Part shown: positions 19,011 to 27,531 of the stretch, piece after piece
Layout of the letters: each line of letters starts with the position of its first letter
How positions within the stretch are numbered: position 1 is the stretch's first letter
Assembly: GCA_021775095.1 (NCBI GenBank)
Contig: JAJFII010000053.1
Location: forward strand, 1 to 42,349
Direction of reading: 5' to 3'
From: Rhodospirillales bacterium
GTDB taxonomy: Bacteria > Pseudomonadota > Alphaproteobacteria > Rhodospirillales > Casp-alpha2
Length of the DNA: 42,349 nucleotides
Notes under the pieces: generated by a model
Told to the model about the DNA's origin: nothing
Seen by the model: only the letters and a program-made list of their open reading frames with translations
The model's database searches: none
Made by a program: the position numbers and the translations under genes

Positions 19011-19691
19011 CACCATGTCAATAAGATCCTGACGAGACATCCATACAATCCAAACGTCCAGCGGCTTTTCGCGACTGGGCCGGTGCCAATAAACGACGTT
19101 CTGTTGAGTGTGTGAATAGCCATATTGCATTATGACACCGGTACTGACGAGGCGGTCATAGACAAATCCATACATGAAACTTGGGTTCCATTTTAACAAA
19201 GCTAATGCCATCGCCAGTCGGGGCAGAAGTTTTGAAAGTCCTTTGCCCCGGTACCCACCTACGCCTCCTCGAAACCAGACTTCGCCGTGGTAGCAGGTTG
19301 GACCGGTGATTTGTTTTGCGACAGGTGCAAAAGATTGGCACCATTCCGCATCTTCCGCGCTAACTTCGGGGTCCAAATAAAATGCGGTTAAATTCTCGCA
19401 TTCACGTGCGAGATTTGTACCTGTAAAATCATCGTACCGTACAGCTTGCACGTGAACAATTTCATTGTTTTCGTTTGTGCCCTTGATCCAAAATCCATTG
19501 GTGTGGTCAATATTATGATGCAGCGGGTTAAACATCGCGGTTGGATAGGGTTTATCGGGAAGGACTTCCGATAAACGTATCAGATAACCGAAATCGGTAC
19601 GCAACTCGATTTCTATTCCTAAATCTCGAATTTGATTTTCCAGGTCGACGATGTATTTGGAGACCTCCAAAAAGTTAGTATATTCCCTCAT
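18918..19691 (-). CDS. GNAT-like acetyltransferase-fold protein
   Basis: 257 residues. The middle carries a GNAT motif-A-like stretch, 'GGVGGYRGKGLSKLLPRLA' (about 147-165), with the acetyl-CoA pyrophosphate-loop pattern R-G-K-G-L-S, followed by a hydrophobic helix and 'YGYSHTQQNVVYWHRP'. The first 140 residues are unrecognised. The start is ATG 19691 with AGGAC upstream. It converges on the unknown 307-residue gene, overlapping it by 93 bp at the 3' ends. Its upstream side (19692-19869) is AT-rich and ends at the MITE-like element. An acetyltransferase role is an inference from the motif; the acceptor is unknown. Confidence 0.7.
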   Translation of the reverse strand: MREYTNFLEVSKYIVDLENQIRDLGIEIELRTDFGYLIRLSEVLPDKPYPTAMFNPLHHNIDHTNGFWIKGTNENNEIVHVQAVRYDDFTGTNLARECENLTAFYLDPEVSAEDAEWCQSFAPVAKQITGPTCYHGEVWFRGGVGGYRGKGLSKLLPRLAMALALLKWNPSFMYGFVYDRLVSTGVIMQYGYSHTQQNVVYWHRPSREKPLDVWIVWMSRQDLIDMVSRDQERNIDSLVQVRQANQRGSSILKTAAE

Positions 19692-19869
19692 TGTGATGTC
19701 CTCTGGTTTTTAGGGGTACGCAGGTTGTATCCATATTTCCATAGTGAACGTGTAGATCATAGACTAAACCATAAGATGCGTAAGATAAATTATAAACTTA
19801 TAAAGTGTAAAATTAAATATTAATGAGCGAATTTAGATCGGAGGATGTTTGCAAGAATAAACAAGAAGC
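19692..19869. other. AT-rich intergenic region
   Basis: Roughly 180 bp, clearly richer in A and T than the surroundings (runs such as AAATTATAAACTTATAAAG). It lies between the GNAT-like gene and the element at 19870. It probably carries the promoter of the GNAT-like gene; no other content is recognised. Confidence 0.5.
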
Positions 19870-20138
19870 TAGGGTCAGGACCCATTAATTTCATCCATTC
19901 TGCGGAGGTGATTTTTCTTATCGGTAAGGCGGAAAGACGCAAGAAACCTCATGGTTTTCAAGTTTTTTCAACGAAGCCAGAGAGATAAAGCACCCCGCCC
20001 CAAGGGGTTTGCCAGGAAGCTCACGCCTTCTGCGAAAACAAGGCTCGAATATGCCCGGCATGTCCTTGCGCTTGTTTTCTTGTATTCGTAAGCTTACGGA
20101 CAAACAGAATTGCATGAAATTAATGAGTCCTGACCCTA
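19870..20138. mobile_element. MITE-like element with 25-bp terminal inverted repeats (copy B)
   Basis: The left end (19870-19894) begins TAGGGTCAGGACCCATTAAT; the right end (20114-20138) is its reverse complement with one mismatch (C versus T). The element is about 269 bp and has no transposase. Both ends have TA at the outer edge, consistent with a TA target duplication as made by IS630/mariner-type transposases, though family assignment is an inference. Inside are an internal stem (GAAAACAAG at 20034-20042 with CTTGTTTTC at 20071-20079) and a 12-bp palindrome CGTAAGCTTACG at 20087-20098. Related copies lie at 16549-16685 and 42157-42248. A 65-codon minus-strand frame inside it is not conserved in the third copy and is not called. 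Confidence 0.85.
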
Positions 20139-20151
20139 AATAAAAATTCGG

Positions 20152-21078
20152 TTAGTGATAAAACGAAGCAATCAACGGCAGGGTCACCGTCGCGAGCAGA
20201 GTGGTTGTGGTGACGACGGCGGCCATCAGTTGGCCATCGCCGCCCATTTGCCGGGCCATGACATAGGAGGTCGCCGACACGGGCAGGCCGGCAAACAGAA
20301 CACAAACGGCTTGGGATACGCCTTCGACGGCAAAATTGACACACAGAATCCAGGTGATAAACGGCAGAAATAACAATTTAACTGCTGCCGTCCACAGCAG
20401 AATAGGGCGCTGGCCACCGAAACTGGAAAAATCAAGGCCTGCACCGACGGCCATCAGCCCAAGGGGCAGGGCGGCCTTGCCGATCAGAATCAAAAAAGGC
20501 CCGACAACGGGGGGCAATCCGAGGCCCGAAATATTGACACCAGCGCCAATCAAACATCCGGCGATGACCGGGTTACGCAAACTGTCAGTCAGGGCCGAAG
20601 CCCAGGTGAGGGGTGGCCGAGGCCGGCCATTATCGGCCCAGCGCAAATGGACGACAACGGCCAGAAAATTCACCAGAGGAATGACGGCGACGATGCAAAC
20701 CGCGACCAGGGCAATGCCGGCATTGCCATAAAGCGCTGCAGCAATCGACAATCCCAAATACGTATTGGGCCGTGTAATGCCCTGGAAGGTCGAGACAAAG
20801 GTGCTGTCCGGCATGGATAAATGGGGTTTGATCAAAAGCGCTCCACAACTGACGAACAATGTCCCGCCGATTAAAACGGCGGCCAGGGGCAAAACGTTAA
20901 GCCCTGTCAGATCGGCCGACCCAATGCGTGATACCAACAGGGCCGGAAACAGATAATAAAAGACCAGGCGTTCGATAGTGTCCCAGAATCCGGGGCCAAA
21001 CAGATTGCGCCTGCGCAATAAAAACCCAAAAGCCACTAACAGATACAGCGGGGTGATGGCCGCAGAAACAGCGGTCAT
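20152..21078 (-). CDS. AEC-family (auxin efflux carrier-like) transporter
   Basis: 308-residue integral membrane protein with about ten hydrophobic segments in the two-half AEC arrangement. Recognisable parts are 'PLYLLVAFGFLLRRRNLF' at the N-terminus, 'ITRPNTYLGLSIAAALYG' in the middle, 'NPVIAGCLIGAGVNI' opening the second half and 'CVLFAGLPVSATSYVMARQMGGD' near the end. Such carriers export or exchange small organic acids; the substrate is unknown. The ATG at 21078 overlaps the ruvX stop by 4 bp (ATGA), so the two genes are translationally coupled. Its stop lies about 15 bp from the MITE-like element, which may have replaced whatever originally followed. Confidence 0.9.
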   Translation of the reverse strand: MTAVSAAITPLYLLVAFGFLLRRRNLFGPGFWDTIERLVFYYLFPALLVSRIGSADLTGLNVLPLAAVLIGGTLFVSCGALLIKPHLSMPDSTFVSTFQGITRPNTYLGLSIAAALYGNAGIALVAVCIVAVIPLVNFLAVVVHLRWADNGRPRPPLTWASALTDSLRNPVIAGCLIGAGVNISGLGLPPVVGPFLILIGKAALPLGLMAVGAGLDFSSFGGQRPILLWTAAVKLLFLPFITWILCVNFAVEGVSQAVCVLFAGLPVSATSYVMARQMGGDGQLMAAVVTTTTLLATVTLPLIASFYH

Positions 21079-21548
21079 AGGCGTCGGAAACCAAAGGAAT
21101 CGAGTGCGCCCTGCAAGATATAGGCGGCGGCCATTTTATCAACCACTTGGCTGCGCCGTTTTCGCGTCATATCGGCCTCATGGATTAAAAACCGATTGAC
21201 CGCAGAGGAACTCAACCGTTCATCCCAAAATGCGATGGGCAGGTCGGAAAGTCCTATAATGTTTTCGGCAAACTGACGGGTCGATTGGCAACGTGCGCCT
21301 TCGGTGCCGTCCATTTCGATGGGCAGGCCCATAACCCAGCCACCAATTTGACGCTGGTGATTCAGGGCGATTAAACGGTGAGCGTCTGCGGTAAACTTGC
21401 GGCGTTTGAGGGTATCGATCGGGCTGGCGATCAGCAACGACGGGTCGGAAACCGCGAGGCCGATGGATTTGCTGCCCAGATCGAGGCCGAGCAAACACCG
21501 ATTGGGTTCCAGGTGCGATTTAAGTGTCGATAGCTCAACAACAGGCAT
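21075..21548 (-). CDS. ruvX: putative Holliday junction resolvase RuvX (YqgF)
   Basis: 157-residue RNase H-fold nuclease implicated in rRNA 5' maturation and DNA junction resolution. It shows 'CLLGLDLGSKSIGLAVSD' with the first catalytic Asp, 'VMGLPIEMDGTEG', 'FWDERLSS', and the final 'VDKMAAAYILQGALD' with the last Asp. I start it at ATG 21548 (MPVVELSTL); an upstream in-frame start at 21572 adds eight unlikely residues. It is divergent from the SH3-domain gene and overlaps the AEC transporter by 4 bp. In related genomes ruvX sits next to pyrB and gatC; here pyrB is 3.6 kb away across the islet. Confidence 0.93.
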   Translation of the reverse strand: MPVVELSTLKSHLEPNRCLLGLDLGSKSIGLAVSDPSLLIASPIDTLKRRKFTADAHRLIALNHQRQIGGWVMGLPIEMDGTEGARCQSTRQFAENIIGLSDLPIAFWDERLSSSAVNRFLIHEADMTRKRRSQVVDKMAAAYILQGALDSFGFRRL

Positions 21549-21628
21549 TGGCAAGAGTATCCATGTTATCAATGGTTTGGAAAGGTATATAAGGTATAGT
21601 AGGGAACCCGTACGCGTCTCGGATGTAA

Positions 21629-22459
21629 ATGATTATGGATGGATTGACTGTTATCAGGATAAATCGTTGCGCCACGGCCTTAATCCTGGCGGTTCTATTG
21701 CCGTTGGTGTCGCCCAAGAGCGGGGCCCAGGAGACCGTAACCCCGGTGCTGCAAACTGTGCCATTTCTTGGTGCCGAAATCACAGCCTTTGACGCCGTTT
21801 ATGTGGTCCGCAAGGACGTCAACATCCGCGCCAAACCGAGCCAGACGTCAAAACGTATTGGCAAATTGCGGGAGGGCGACCGCATTGATGCGGTCGGCCG
21901 AGCCAAAGGCGGATGGATTGCCTACCGTGATCAGGGTAAGGATGTTGGGTTCGTTTATGAGACCGTGCTTTATCCGGTAATTGAAAGCGCCATCGCGGAA
22001 GAAATTACCGGTACCCTGTCCGGTGGTGGCCGTCCAACCTGTGACTATGTGCTGACTTTTGTCGGAAAATCGGAAGCCGAAGGGCAGGTCTTTAAAATTG
22101 GCGATTATGAGGTCGATTGGAAGTGCCAGCAAAACGATCAGCGGGCCGTTTTTTCAACACCCATGTTCCTGACTGAAGGCCCTTATCTGGTACGCCAGCC
22201 AGCTCTACATCAGATTACCATAGATATTCTTAATCTCGCCATTAACCTAGATGAAGTTTTTTCGACCCATATGTTTTTTGATCACGAGAAAAAGCAGGTC
22301 ATCTACGACGGCGTTACCCGCAGCCGTTTGGGCCGCAATCCGCTGCAGGAAAATGTTCCGGTGGCGTCCGTTGCCGATGCGCTCCGGGTCTCGGTTGGTC
22401 TTGCCTATGAGGCCTGGAATGAAGCGCTTTGGCTGGAGTTGATGAAACGTCAGCCTTAG
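21629..22459 (+). CDS. secreted bacterial SH3-domain protein
   Basis: 276 residues. A signal peptide is seen (hydrophobic about 15-28, likely cleavage near 'SGAQ'). Residues about 55-115 form a bacterial SH3 domain: 'NIRAKPSQTSKRIGKLREGDRI' followed by 'GGWIAYRDQGKDVGFVYETVL', the usual pattern for cell-wall or ligand binding. The C-terminal about 150 residues, with two cysteines ('CDYVLTF', 'WKCQQND') that could form a disulfide, are unrecognised. ATGs at 21629 and 21635 are both possible starts. It is divergent from ruvX and lies 170 bp before gatC on the same strand, but a hairpin in between suggests separate transcription. Confidence 0.8.
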   Translation: MIMDGLTVIRINRCATALILAVLLPLVSPKSGAQETVTPVLQTVPFLGAEITAFDAVYVVRKDVNIRAKPSQTSKRIGKLREGDRIDAVGRAKGGWIAYRDQGKDVGFVYETVLYPVIESAIAEEITGTLSGGGRPTCDYVLTFVGKSEAEGQVFKIGDYEVDWKCQQNDQRAVFSTPMFLTEGPYLVRQPALHQITIDILNLAINLDEVFSTHMFFDHEKKQVIYDGVTRSRLGRNPLQENVPVASVADALRVSVGLAYEAWNEALWLELMKRQP

Positions 22460-22510
22460 GGCTCGCTCAGGAACCGACGACGGGGTCGCGCCGTGAGCCC
22501 GTTTGATTGC

Positions 22511-22591
22511 CAAAGGGTCCCTTTGATCGCTTGAAATTCGCCCCCAACGGGTGATACCTTCCGCCCACGGGGGCCGGTGCAAACGGCCCCC
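22511..22591 (+). promoter_or_regulatory. palindrome and hairpin in the gatC leader
   Basis: A 15-bp palindrome (arms CAAAGGG and CCCTTTG around a single T) sits at 22511-22525. A GC-rich hairpin with perfect 8-bp arms GGGGGCCG (22569-22576) and CGGCCCCC (22584-22591) follows, 39 bp before the gatC ATG. Only a short T-run (ATTTT) trails it. It could be the end of the upstream transcript or a leader structure affecting gatC; neither is shown. Confidence 0.4.
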
Positions 22592-22630
22592 TACCGATTT
22601 TCAGATAACCCTCCAAGAATGAGGCCCCAT

Positions 22631-22918
22631 ATGTCATTGGACACGGATACCGTCCGCAAAATAGCCGTTCTGGCGCGGATAAAAATCGACGATGAAAAAC
22701 TGTCACCCCTGGCCAGTGAGCTGAATAATATCATTGGCTGGGTTGAACAGCTGTCAGAAGTTGATACCGATGGCATCTCACCCATGACCAGTGTCGCTGA
22801 AATGACCATGCCGGTACGTGCGGACGTGATCACCGATGGCGATTGTGAGGACCGGGTTTTGGCCAATGCTCCGCAAAAGGTGGCACCCTATTTCACCGTA
22901 CCCAGGGTGGTTGAATAA
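22631..22918 (+). CDS. gatC: Asp-tRNA(Asn)/Glu-tRNA(Gln) amidotransferase subunit C
   Basis: 95-residue small subunit that wraps around GatA and stabilises the amidotransferase. The start is ATG 22631 ([17 protein letters not shown]); upstream in-frame codons lack similarity. Family features are the N-terminal helix '[17 protein letters not shown]', '[19 protein letters not shown]' and the ending '[12 protein letters not shown]'. It is the first gene of gatC-gatA-gatB: its stop is one base before the gatA ATG. Confidence 0.96.
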   Translation: MSLDTDTVRKIAVLARIKIDDEKLSPLASELNNIIGWVEQLSEVDTDGISPMTSVAEMTMPVRADVITDGDCEDRVLANAPQKVAPYFTVPRVVE

Positions 22919-22919
22919 C

Positions 22920-24401
22920 ATGACACAAGCCAATGAACTGACCATTACCGAAGCCCGTGACGCTCTCATCGCAGGGAAGTTATCGGCGACCGAACTGACT
23001 CAATCGTGCCTCGACGCCATGGCCAAGGCCGGCGAGCTTAATGCCTTTATAACGGAAACACCGGAACTGGCCCTGGAGCGCGCCGCCCAATCCGATGCCC
23101 GAATTGCGAAGGGCGAGAGCCGCGGCGCCCTGGAAGGGATACCCGTCGCCGTTAAAGACCTCTTTTGCACCAAAGGAGTCCTGACCACGGCTGCGTCGCA
23201 TATTCTGGACGGATTTGTTCCTGAATATGAATCTACGGTCACCGAGAACCTCCGGAATGCGGGAACCGTTATGACCGGTAAAACGAATTTGGATGAATTT
23301 GCCATGGGCTCGGCCAACGTCACCTCCTATTACGGACCGGTCAAAAATCCCTGGAAGCTGGATGACGGCAAAGACCGGGTGCCGGGCGGCTCATCCGGCG
23401 GTTCGGCTGCGGCCGTTGCCGCCCATCTGAGCCTGGCGGCGATCGGCACCGACACCGGTGGTTCGATCCGTCAGCCTGCCTCGTTTTGCGGTATTGTCGG
23501 CATGAAACCGACCTATGGTCGCTGCTCGCGCTGGGGCACGGTGGCTTTTGCCTCGAGCCTGGATCAGGCCGGGCCGATGACCAAAACCGTGCGCGATGCG
23601 GCAATCGTGTTACAGGGCATGGCCGGCCATGACAAAAAAGATTCGACTTCTGCGCCCGTCGACCTGCCGGATTTTGCGGCGGCGATCACCGGCGATATTC
23701 GGGGCATGAAAATCGGCATCCCGAAAGAATACCGGATTGACGGTTCGCCGGCCGAAATCGATGCCATCTGGCGAAAGGGCACCGACATGTTCCGCGACGC
23801 GGGAGCTGAAATTGTCGATATTACCCTGCCCCACACCAAATATGCATTGCCGACTTATTACATCGTTGCGCCGGCTGAAGCGTCTTCCAACCTCGCCCGT
23901 TATGACGGTGTGCGGTACGGTCTGCGGGTCGATGGCGATAGCCTGGATGAAATGTATGAAAACACCCGGGCCGAAGGGTTTGGTGATGAAGTCAAGCGCC
24001 GGGTCCTCATTGGTGCTTATGTGCTGTCGGCCGGCTATTACGATGCCTATTATGTCAAAGCCCAAAAGGTGCGCTCACGCATTGCTGAAGACTTTAAAAA
24101 AGCTTTTGCCCAAGTGGATGTGATTTTAACACCAACGGCACCGTCGACGGCCTTTGCCATCGGCGAAAAAATGGATGATCCCATTGCCATGTATATGAAC
24201 GATGTATTCACCGTGCCCGCATCCATGGCCGGATTGCCCTGTTTATCGGTGCCCGGTGGACTGGGGGATGACGGGTTGCCGCTGGGATTGCATTTGATCA
24301 GCAAACCGTTTGATGAGGAAACCCTGTTCCGGGCCGGTGATGTACTCGAAAAGCAAGCCAACTTCACCGCCATACCCGCCGGCTGGGGGGCAGGTCAATG
24401 A
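22920..24401 (+). CDS. gatA: Asp-tRNA(Asn)/Glu-tRNA(Gln) amidotransferase subunit A
   Basis: 493-residue glutaminase subunit that releases ammonia for transamidation of mischarged tRNA. The start is ATG 22920, one base after the gatC stop. The amidase-signature Ser-cisSer-Lys triad is visible: Lys in '[13 protein letters not shown]', cis-Ser in '[14 protein letters not shown]' and the nucleophilic Ser in '[14 protein letters not shown]'. The rest follows the family ('[13 protein letters not shown]', '[10 protein letters not shown]', '[11 protein letters not shown]'). It overlaps gatB by 4 bp. Complete and apparently functional. Confidence 0.97.
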   Translation: MTQANELTITEARDALIAGKLSATELTQSCLDAMAKAGELNAFITETPELALERAAQSDARIAKGESRGALEGIPVAVKDLFCTKGVLTTAASHILDGFVPEYESTVTENLRNAGTVMTGKTNLDEFAMGSANVTSYYGPVKNPWKLDDGKDRVPGGSSGGSAAAVAAHLSLAAIGTDTGGSIRQPASFCGIVGMKPTYGRCSRWGTVAFASSLDQAGPMTKTVRDAAIVLQGMAGHDKKDSTSAPVDLPDFAAAITGDIRGMKIGIPKEYRIDGSPAEIDAIWRKGTDMFRDAGAEIVDITLPHTKYALPTYYIVAPAEASSNLARYDGVRYGLRVDGDSLDEMYENTRAEGFGDEVKRRVLIGAYVLSAGYYDAYYVKAQKVRSRIAEDFKKAFAQVDVILTPTAPSTAFAIGEKMDDPIAMYMNDVFTVPASMAGLPCLSVPGGLGDDGLPLGLHLISKPFDEETLFRAGDVLEKQANFTAIPAGWGAGQ

Positions 24402-25855
24402 GTTATCTCATCAAAGGCGAAACCGCCGATTGGGAGCTGGTCATCGGACTCGAAGTCCATGCCCAGGTGATTTCCAACTCAAAATTGTTTTCCGGCTCGG
24501 CCACGTCCTTTGGCGCGGACCCCAACAGCCACGTTTCCCTGGTTGATGCGGCGATGCCGGGCATGTTGCCGGTGATTAATGCCCACTGCATCGATCAGGC
24601 CATAAAAACCGGCCTTGGGTTAAATGCCGTAATCAACCGCCATTCGGTGTTTGAGCGCAAAAACTATTTTTACGCGGATCTGCCCCAGGGTTATCAAATC
24701 TCCCAGTTCCTGCATCCGATCGTCGGTGAGGGTATGCTGGAAATCCAATTGAAGGATGGATCCATCCGCGAAATTGCAATCGAACGCCTGCACATGGAGC
24801 AGGACGCCGGCAAATCGATCCACGACAAGGATCCACGACGGACCTATATCGATCTCAACCGGGCCGGGGTTTGTTTGATGGAAATTGTCTCCCACCCGGC
24901 CATGTACACGCCGGAAGAAGCCGCAGCCTATGTGCGTAAAATCCGTTCCATCGTGCGTTACCTGGAGACCTGCGATGGCAACATGGAAGAGGGGTCCATG
25001 CGTGCCGACGTCAATGTTTCCGTGCGCAAGTTTGGCGAGACGGGGCTCAGGACGCGGACGGAAACCAAAAACGTCAACTCCGTGCGTTTCATGATGCAGG
25101 CCATCGAATTTGAAGCCCAGCGCCACGTGGAGGTTTGGGAATCCGGCGGTGAGGTTAAACAGGAAACACGCCTGTTTGACCCCGATACGGGCGAAACCCG
25201 GCCCATGCGCTCCAAGGAGGAAGCCCATGATTACCGGTATTTCCCGGACCCGGACCTGCTGCCAGTGGAATTGAGCGAGGCCCAAATCGATGCCATACGA
25301 AGCGCGATGCCGGAATTGCCGGACGAGAAAAAGCGACGCTTTATGGCGGAATTGGGTTTGTCGGCCTATGACGCTGATGTGTTAGTGGCTGAGCGGGAAA
25401 CCGCGAATTATTTTGAAATCGTTGCCAAAGGCCGCGATGCCAAAGTTGCTGCCAACTGGGTGATCAGTAACTTGTTTGGTGCCTTGAATGCGGCGGATAA
25501 AGACATTTCAAACAGTCCGGTCAGCGCCCAGAACCTCGGCAAACTCTTGGGCCTGATGGCTAATGAGACGATCTCCGGCCGGATTGCCAAAGAGGTGTTT
25601 GAGATCATGTTTGAGACCGGCAGTGACCCGGAAAAAATCGTTCAAGAAAAAGGTCTCAAACAAATCACCGACAGCGGTGCCATCGAAGCTGCCGTCGATC
25701 AGGCGATTGCCGACAATCCCGATCAAGCCGACGAAGTGCGCCAGGGCAACGGCAAAGCCATCGGCTGGTTCGTCGGCCAGGTTATGCAGAAAACTCAGGG
25801 CAAAGCCAATCCGCAAGCGGTTAACAAAATGCTGCGTGATAAATTAAGCACGTAA
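24398..25855 (+). CDS. gatB: Asp-tRNA(Asn)/Glu-tRNA(Gln) amidotransferase subunit B
   Basis: 485-residue kinase/transamidase subunit that phosphorylates the mischarged Glu or Asp and swaps in ammonia. The catalytic cradle contains '[12 protein letters not shown]', '[19 protein letters not shown]', '[18 protein letters not shown]' and '[16 protein letters not shown]'. The C-terminal helical and YqeY-like tail (about 335-485), which grips tRNA, ends '[20 protein letters not shown]'. The ATG at 24398 overlaps the gatA stop (ATGA). The presence of GatCAB implies that the organism makes Gln-tRNA and/or Asn-tRNA indirectly. Confidence 0.97.
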   Translation: MSYLIKGETADWELVIGLEVHAQVISNSKLFSGSATSFGADPNSHVSLVDAAMPGMLPVINAHCIDQAIKTGLGLNAVINRHSVFERKNYFYADLPQGYQISQFLHPIVGEGMLEIQLKDGSIREIAIERLHMEQDAGKSIHDKDPRRTYIDLNRAGVCLMEIVSHPAMYTPEEAAAYVRKIRSIVRYLETCDGNMEEGSMRADVNVSVRKFGETGLRTRTETKNVNSVRFMMQAIEFEAQRHVEVWESGGEVKQETRLFDPDTGETRPMRSKEEAHDYRYFPDPDLLPVELSEAQIDAIRSAMPELPDEKKRRFMAELGLSAYDADVLVAERETANYFEIVAKGRDAKVAANWVISNLFGALNAADKDISNSPVSAQNLGKLLGLMANETISGRIAKEVFEIMFETGSDPEKIVQEKGLKQITDSGAIEAAVDQAIADNPDQADEVRQGNGKAIGWFVGQVMQKTQGKANPQAVNKMLRDKLST

Positions 25856-25881
25856 TTCCAGTATCCATTGAGATAATTTAA

Positions 25882-26508
25882 ATGACAAACCGAGCCGCAA
25901 AATTCTGGGACCGCATGGCCAAAGGTTATGCCAAATCAAAAATTTCCGATGAGGCGTCCTATCAGACCAAACTCGAAGAAACACAAGGTTACCTGAAACC
26001 GCATATGGAAGTGCTGGAGTTCGGCTGTGGCACAGGCTCGACGGCGATTGTTCAGGCACCTTTTGTCAAGCGCCTGGTGGGGATTGATATTTCCGACAAA
26101 ATGCTCGACTTCGCGCGTACCAAAACAAAAGCGGCGGGCCTTAAAAACCTGACGTTCGAACGATCAACCCTCGAAGATTATGGGACAACCGATGGTTCCT
26201 GGGACGTGATCATGGGCCACAGCATCCTGCATTTGCTGGAAGACAAGGACGCCGCCATCGCCCGGGTTTACCAATTGCTGAAACCCGGTGGGGTGTTTGT
26301 ATCCAGCACCGTCTGCATTGGTGAGATGAATATCGCGTTCAGGATCATTGCGCCGATATTGGGGTTCCTGCATCTGATCCCGGTGCTCAAGGCGTTTAAC
26401 AAAACTGAGCTTGAATCCAGTATCAGCAATGCCGGATTTGAGATTGACCACAACTGGCAACCGAAAAAAGGTGCGGCTGTTTTCATTGTCGCCAGGAAGC
26501 CTGGCTAA
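25882..26508 (+). CDS. class I SAM-dependent methyltransferase
   Basis: 208-residue soluble protein. Motif I is 'VLEFGCGTGSTAI' (about 43-55), followed by 'LVGIDISDKMLDFAR', 'WDVIMGHSILHLL' and the post-motif 'LKPGGVFVSSTV', the order of a class I Rossmann methyltransferase. The N-terminal 'KFWDRMAKGYAKSKISD' is typical of small UbiE-like enzymes. It starts 26 bp after gatB and may be read through from it. The substrate cannot be inferred. It converges on the intradiol dioxygenase gene; the gap has only a weak 7-bp inverted repeat (26538-26564). Confidence 0.9.
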   Translation: MTNRAAKFWDRMAKGYAKSKISDEASYQTKLEETQGYLKPHMEVLEFGCGTGSTAIVQAPFVKRLVGIDISDKMLDFARTKTKAAGLKNLTFERSTLEDYGTTDGSWDVIMGHSILHLLEDKDAAIARVYQLLKPGGVFVSSTVCIGEMNIAFRIIAPILGFLHLIPVLKAFNKTELESSISNAGFEIDHNWQPKKGAAVFIVARKPG

Positions 26509-26643
26509 TATGTGATGCGACGGGGCCGACGTTGTGCCACAATTGAGCCAATCTATTAATTGTGATCTGGCCGTCAACCAAATTCACAATCTTCTCATTC
26601 CGGCCAGTCAGCAGGCGGGTTCTGTCGCGAAATCTGCAGTGCT

Positions 26644-27270
26644 TCAGAGGATAATGTTGAGCGTCGTTGCCGGGGCTTCGCCACCGCCAACAAAAACCAT
26701 TTCGACTTGCTCTCGTTGTTTCGCCGACATCCGCCTGAACAGGAAGTCGTTTGAATTGGCGACGTGGTCTTTGATGTAAAATTGGGTCGTCAGAAGTTCC
26801 GTTTCGCCGCGCAGGACTTTTACATGGATATGCGGCGCGCGCCCCGGATAGGAGGTCGGTTTGAGGGTTCGGAAACGATAGGTTCCTTCGGCATCTGTAA
26901 GATCGTGCCCGAAACCTTGAAAAGCCGGATCATGGGACAGACCCCGGTTATCGCCGGGATGCATGTATGTGCCGTTCATATCACACTGCCAAATTTCGAC
27001 CCGCACGCCGCTTTGCGGCGTACCATCCCGGTCGGTTACAAGGCCTTTTAACTGTATGATTTCGCCGCCGGCTTGCCGGACCTGACCGGCAATTTTTACC
27101 AGATCGTTATCGACGTCGGCCAATCGCATGGCTGGCGTCGGATAAAACGGGCCTTCCGAAGCAGATGGGGTGTTAGTGGTCAGCGCAATCTTCGGATAGG
27201 CGACAATTCCGCCGAGTGTTGCGACAAGTCCTGCGATGACGTTCCGGCGTGTCTTGAAGGGACGTTTCAT
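26644..27270 (-). CDS. secreted intradiol ring-cleavage dioxygenase-like protein
   Basis: 208 residues, related to protocatechuate 3,4-dioxygenase/catechol 1,2-dioxygenase. The N-terminus has a twin-arginine-like signal ('KTRRNVIAGLVATLGG'), so export is likely. The four non-haem Fe(III) ligands of the family are visible: Tyr102 in 'NGTYMHPG', Tyr141 in 'TSYPGRAPHIHVKV', and His147 and His149 in the same motif. 'SEGPFYP' near residue 38 is also typical. The protein is single-domain and shorter than aromatic-catabolic enzymes, like the extracytoplasmic members seen in many bacteria, whose substrates are mostly unknown. ATG 27270 is preferred over an upstream start that would bury the signal. 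No catabolic operon surrounds it. Confidence 0.9.
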   Translation of the reverse strand: MKRPFKTRRNVIAGLVATLGGIVAYPKIALTTNTPSASEGPFYPTPAMRLADVDNDLVKIAGQVRQAGGEIIQLKGLVTDRDGTPQSGVRVEIWQCDMNGTYMHPGDNRGLSHDPAFQGFGHDLTDAEGTYRFRTLKPTSYPGRAPHIHVKVLRGETELLTTQFYIKDHVANSNDFLFRRMSAKQREQVEMVFVGGGEAPATTLNIIL

Positions 27271-27338
27271 GAGATTATCATCCTGCAACAAAAATTATAG
27301 GTTATTCCTATATAGTCTCCCCGTTCGATCCTGACACC

Positions 27339-27423
27339 CCCTAACCGCCAATTCCTCCATGTATTCGTGACCAGCGTGGTGCATCGTCGGCGAAGCTTTT
27401 GGTCTCATGCAGTGCGGCATCAG
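27339..27423 (-). repeat. duplicated pyrE 3' end (85 bp, left copy)
   Basis: This 85-bp segment matches the 3' end of pyrE at 28122-28206 with seven mismatches and no gaps, in the same orientation. Read on the minus strand it still encodes the PyrE tail ('KSFADDAPRWSRIHGGIGG') and its TAG stop (27343-27341), although no gene now runs into it. Together with the real pyrE end it brackets the BrnT/BrnA module. Confidence 0.92.
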
Positions 27424-27506
27424 CCTTGCGACGGGAGATTAGAGCCGCTGCACGGGTTTCGGGTGGCGGTTATATTTGTTCCTAGACGACGGTTTCCTTG
27501 AAAAAT

Positions 27507-27529
27507 ATGTATATTATGATAATATACAT
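27507..27529. promoter_or_regulatory. perfect palindromic operator overlapping the brnT promoter
   Basis: Arms ATGTATATTA (27507-27516) and TAATATACAT (27520-27529) are exact reverse complements around a 3-bp centre, and the site ends two bases before the brnT ATG. A -35-like TTGAAA is at 27498-27503 and AT-rich -10 candidates lie inside the palindrome. BrnA-type antitoxins repress their own operons, so this is the expected operator (inference). The short distance suggests a very short or absent leader. Confidence 0.7.
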
Positions 27530-27531
27530 TA

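Noticed and set aside
19918-20115. 65-codon minus-strand frame inside the MITE-like element
   Set aside because: The same frame in copy C carries an early stop, and substitutions do not favour silent positions, so no coding selection is evident.
24620-25285. 221-codon minus-strand frame inside gatB
   Set aside because: Shadow of the gatB coding frame; gatB matches its family throughout.
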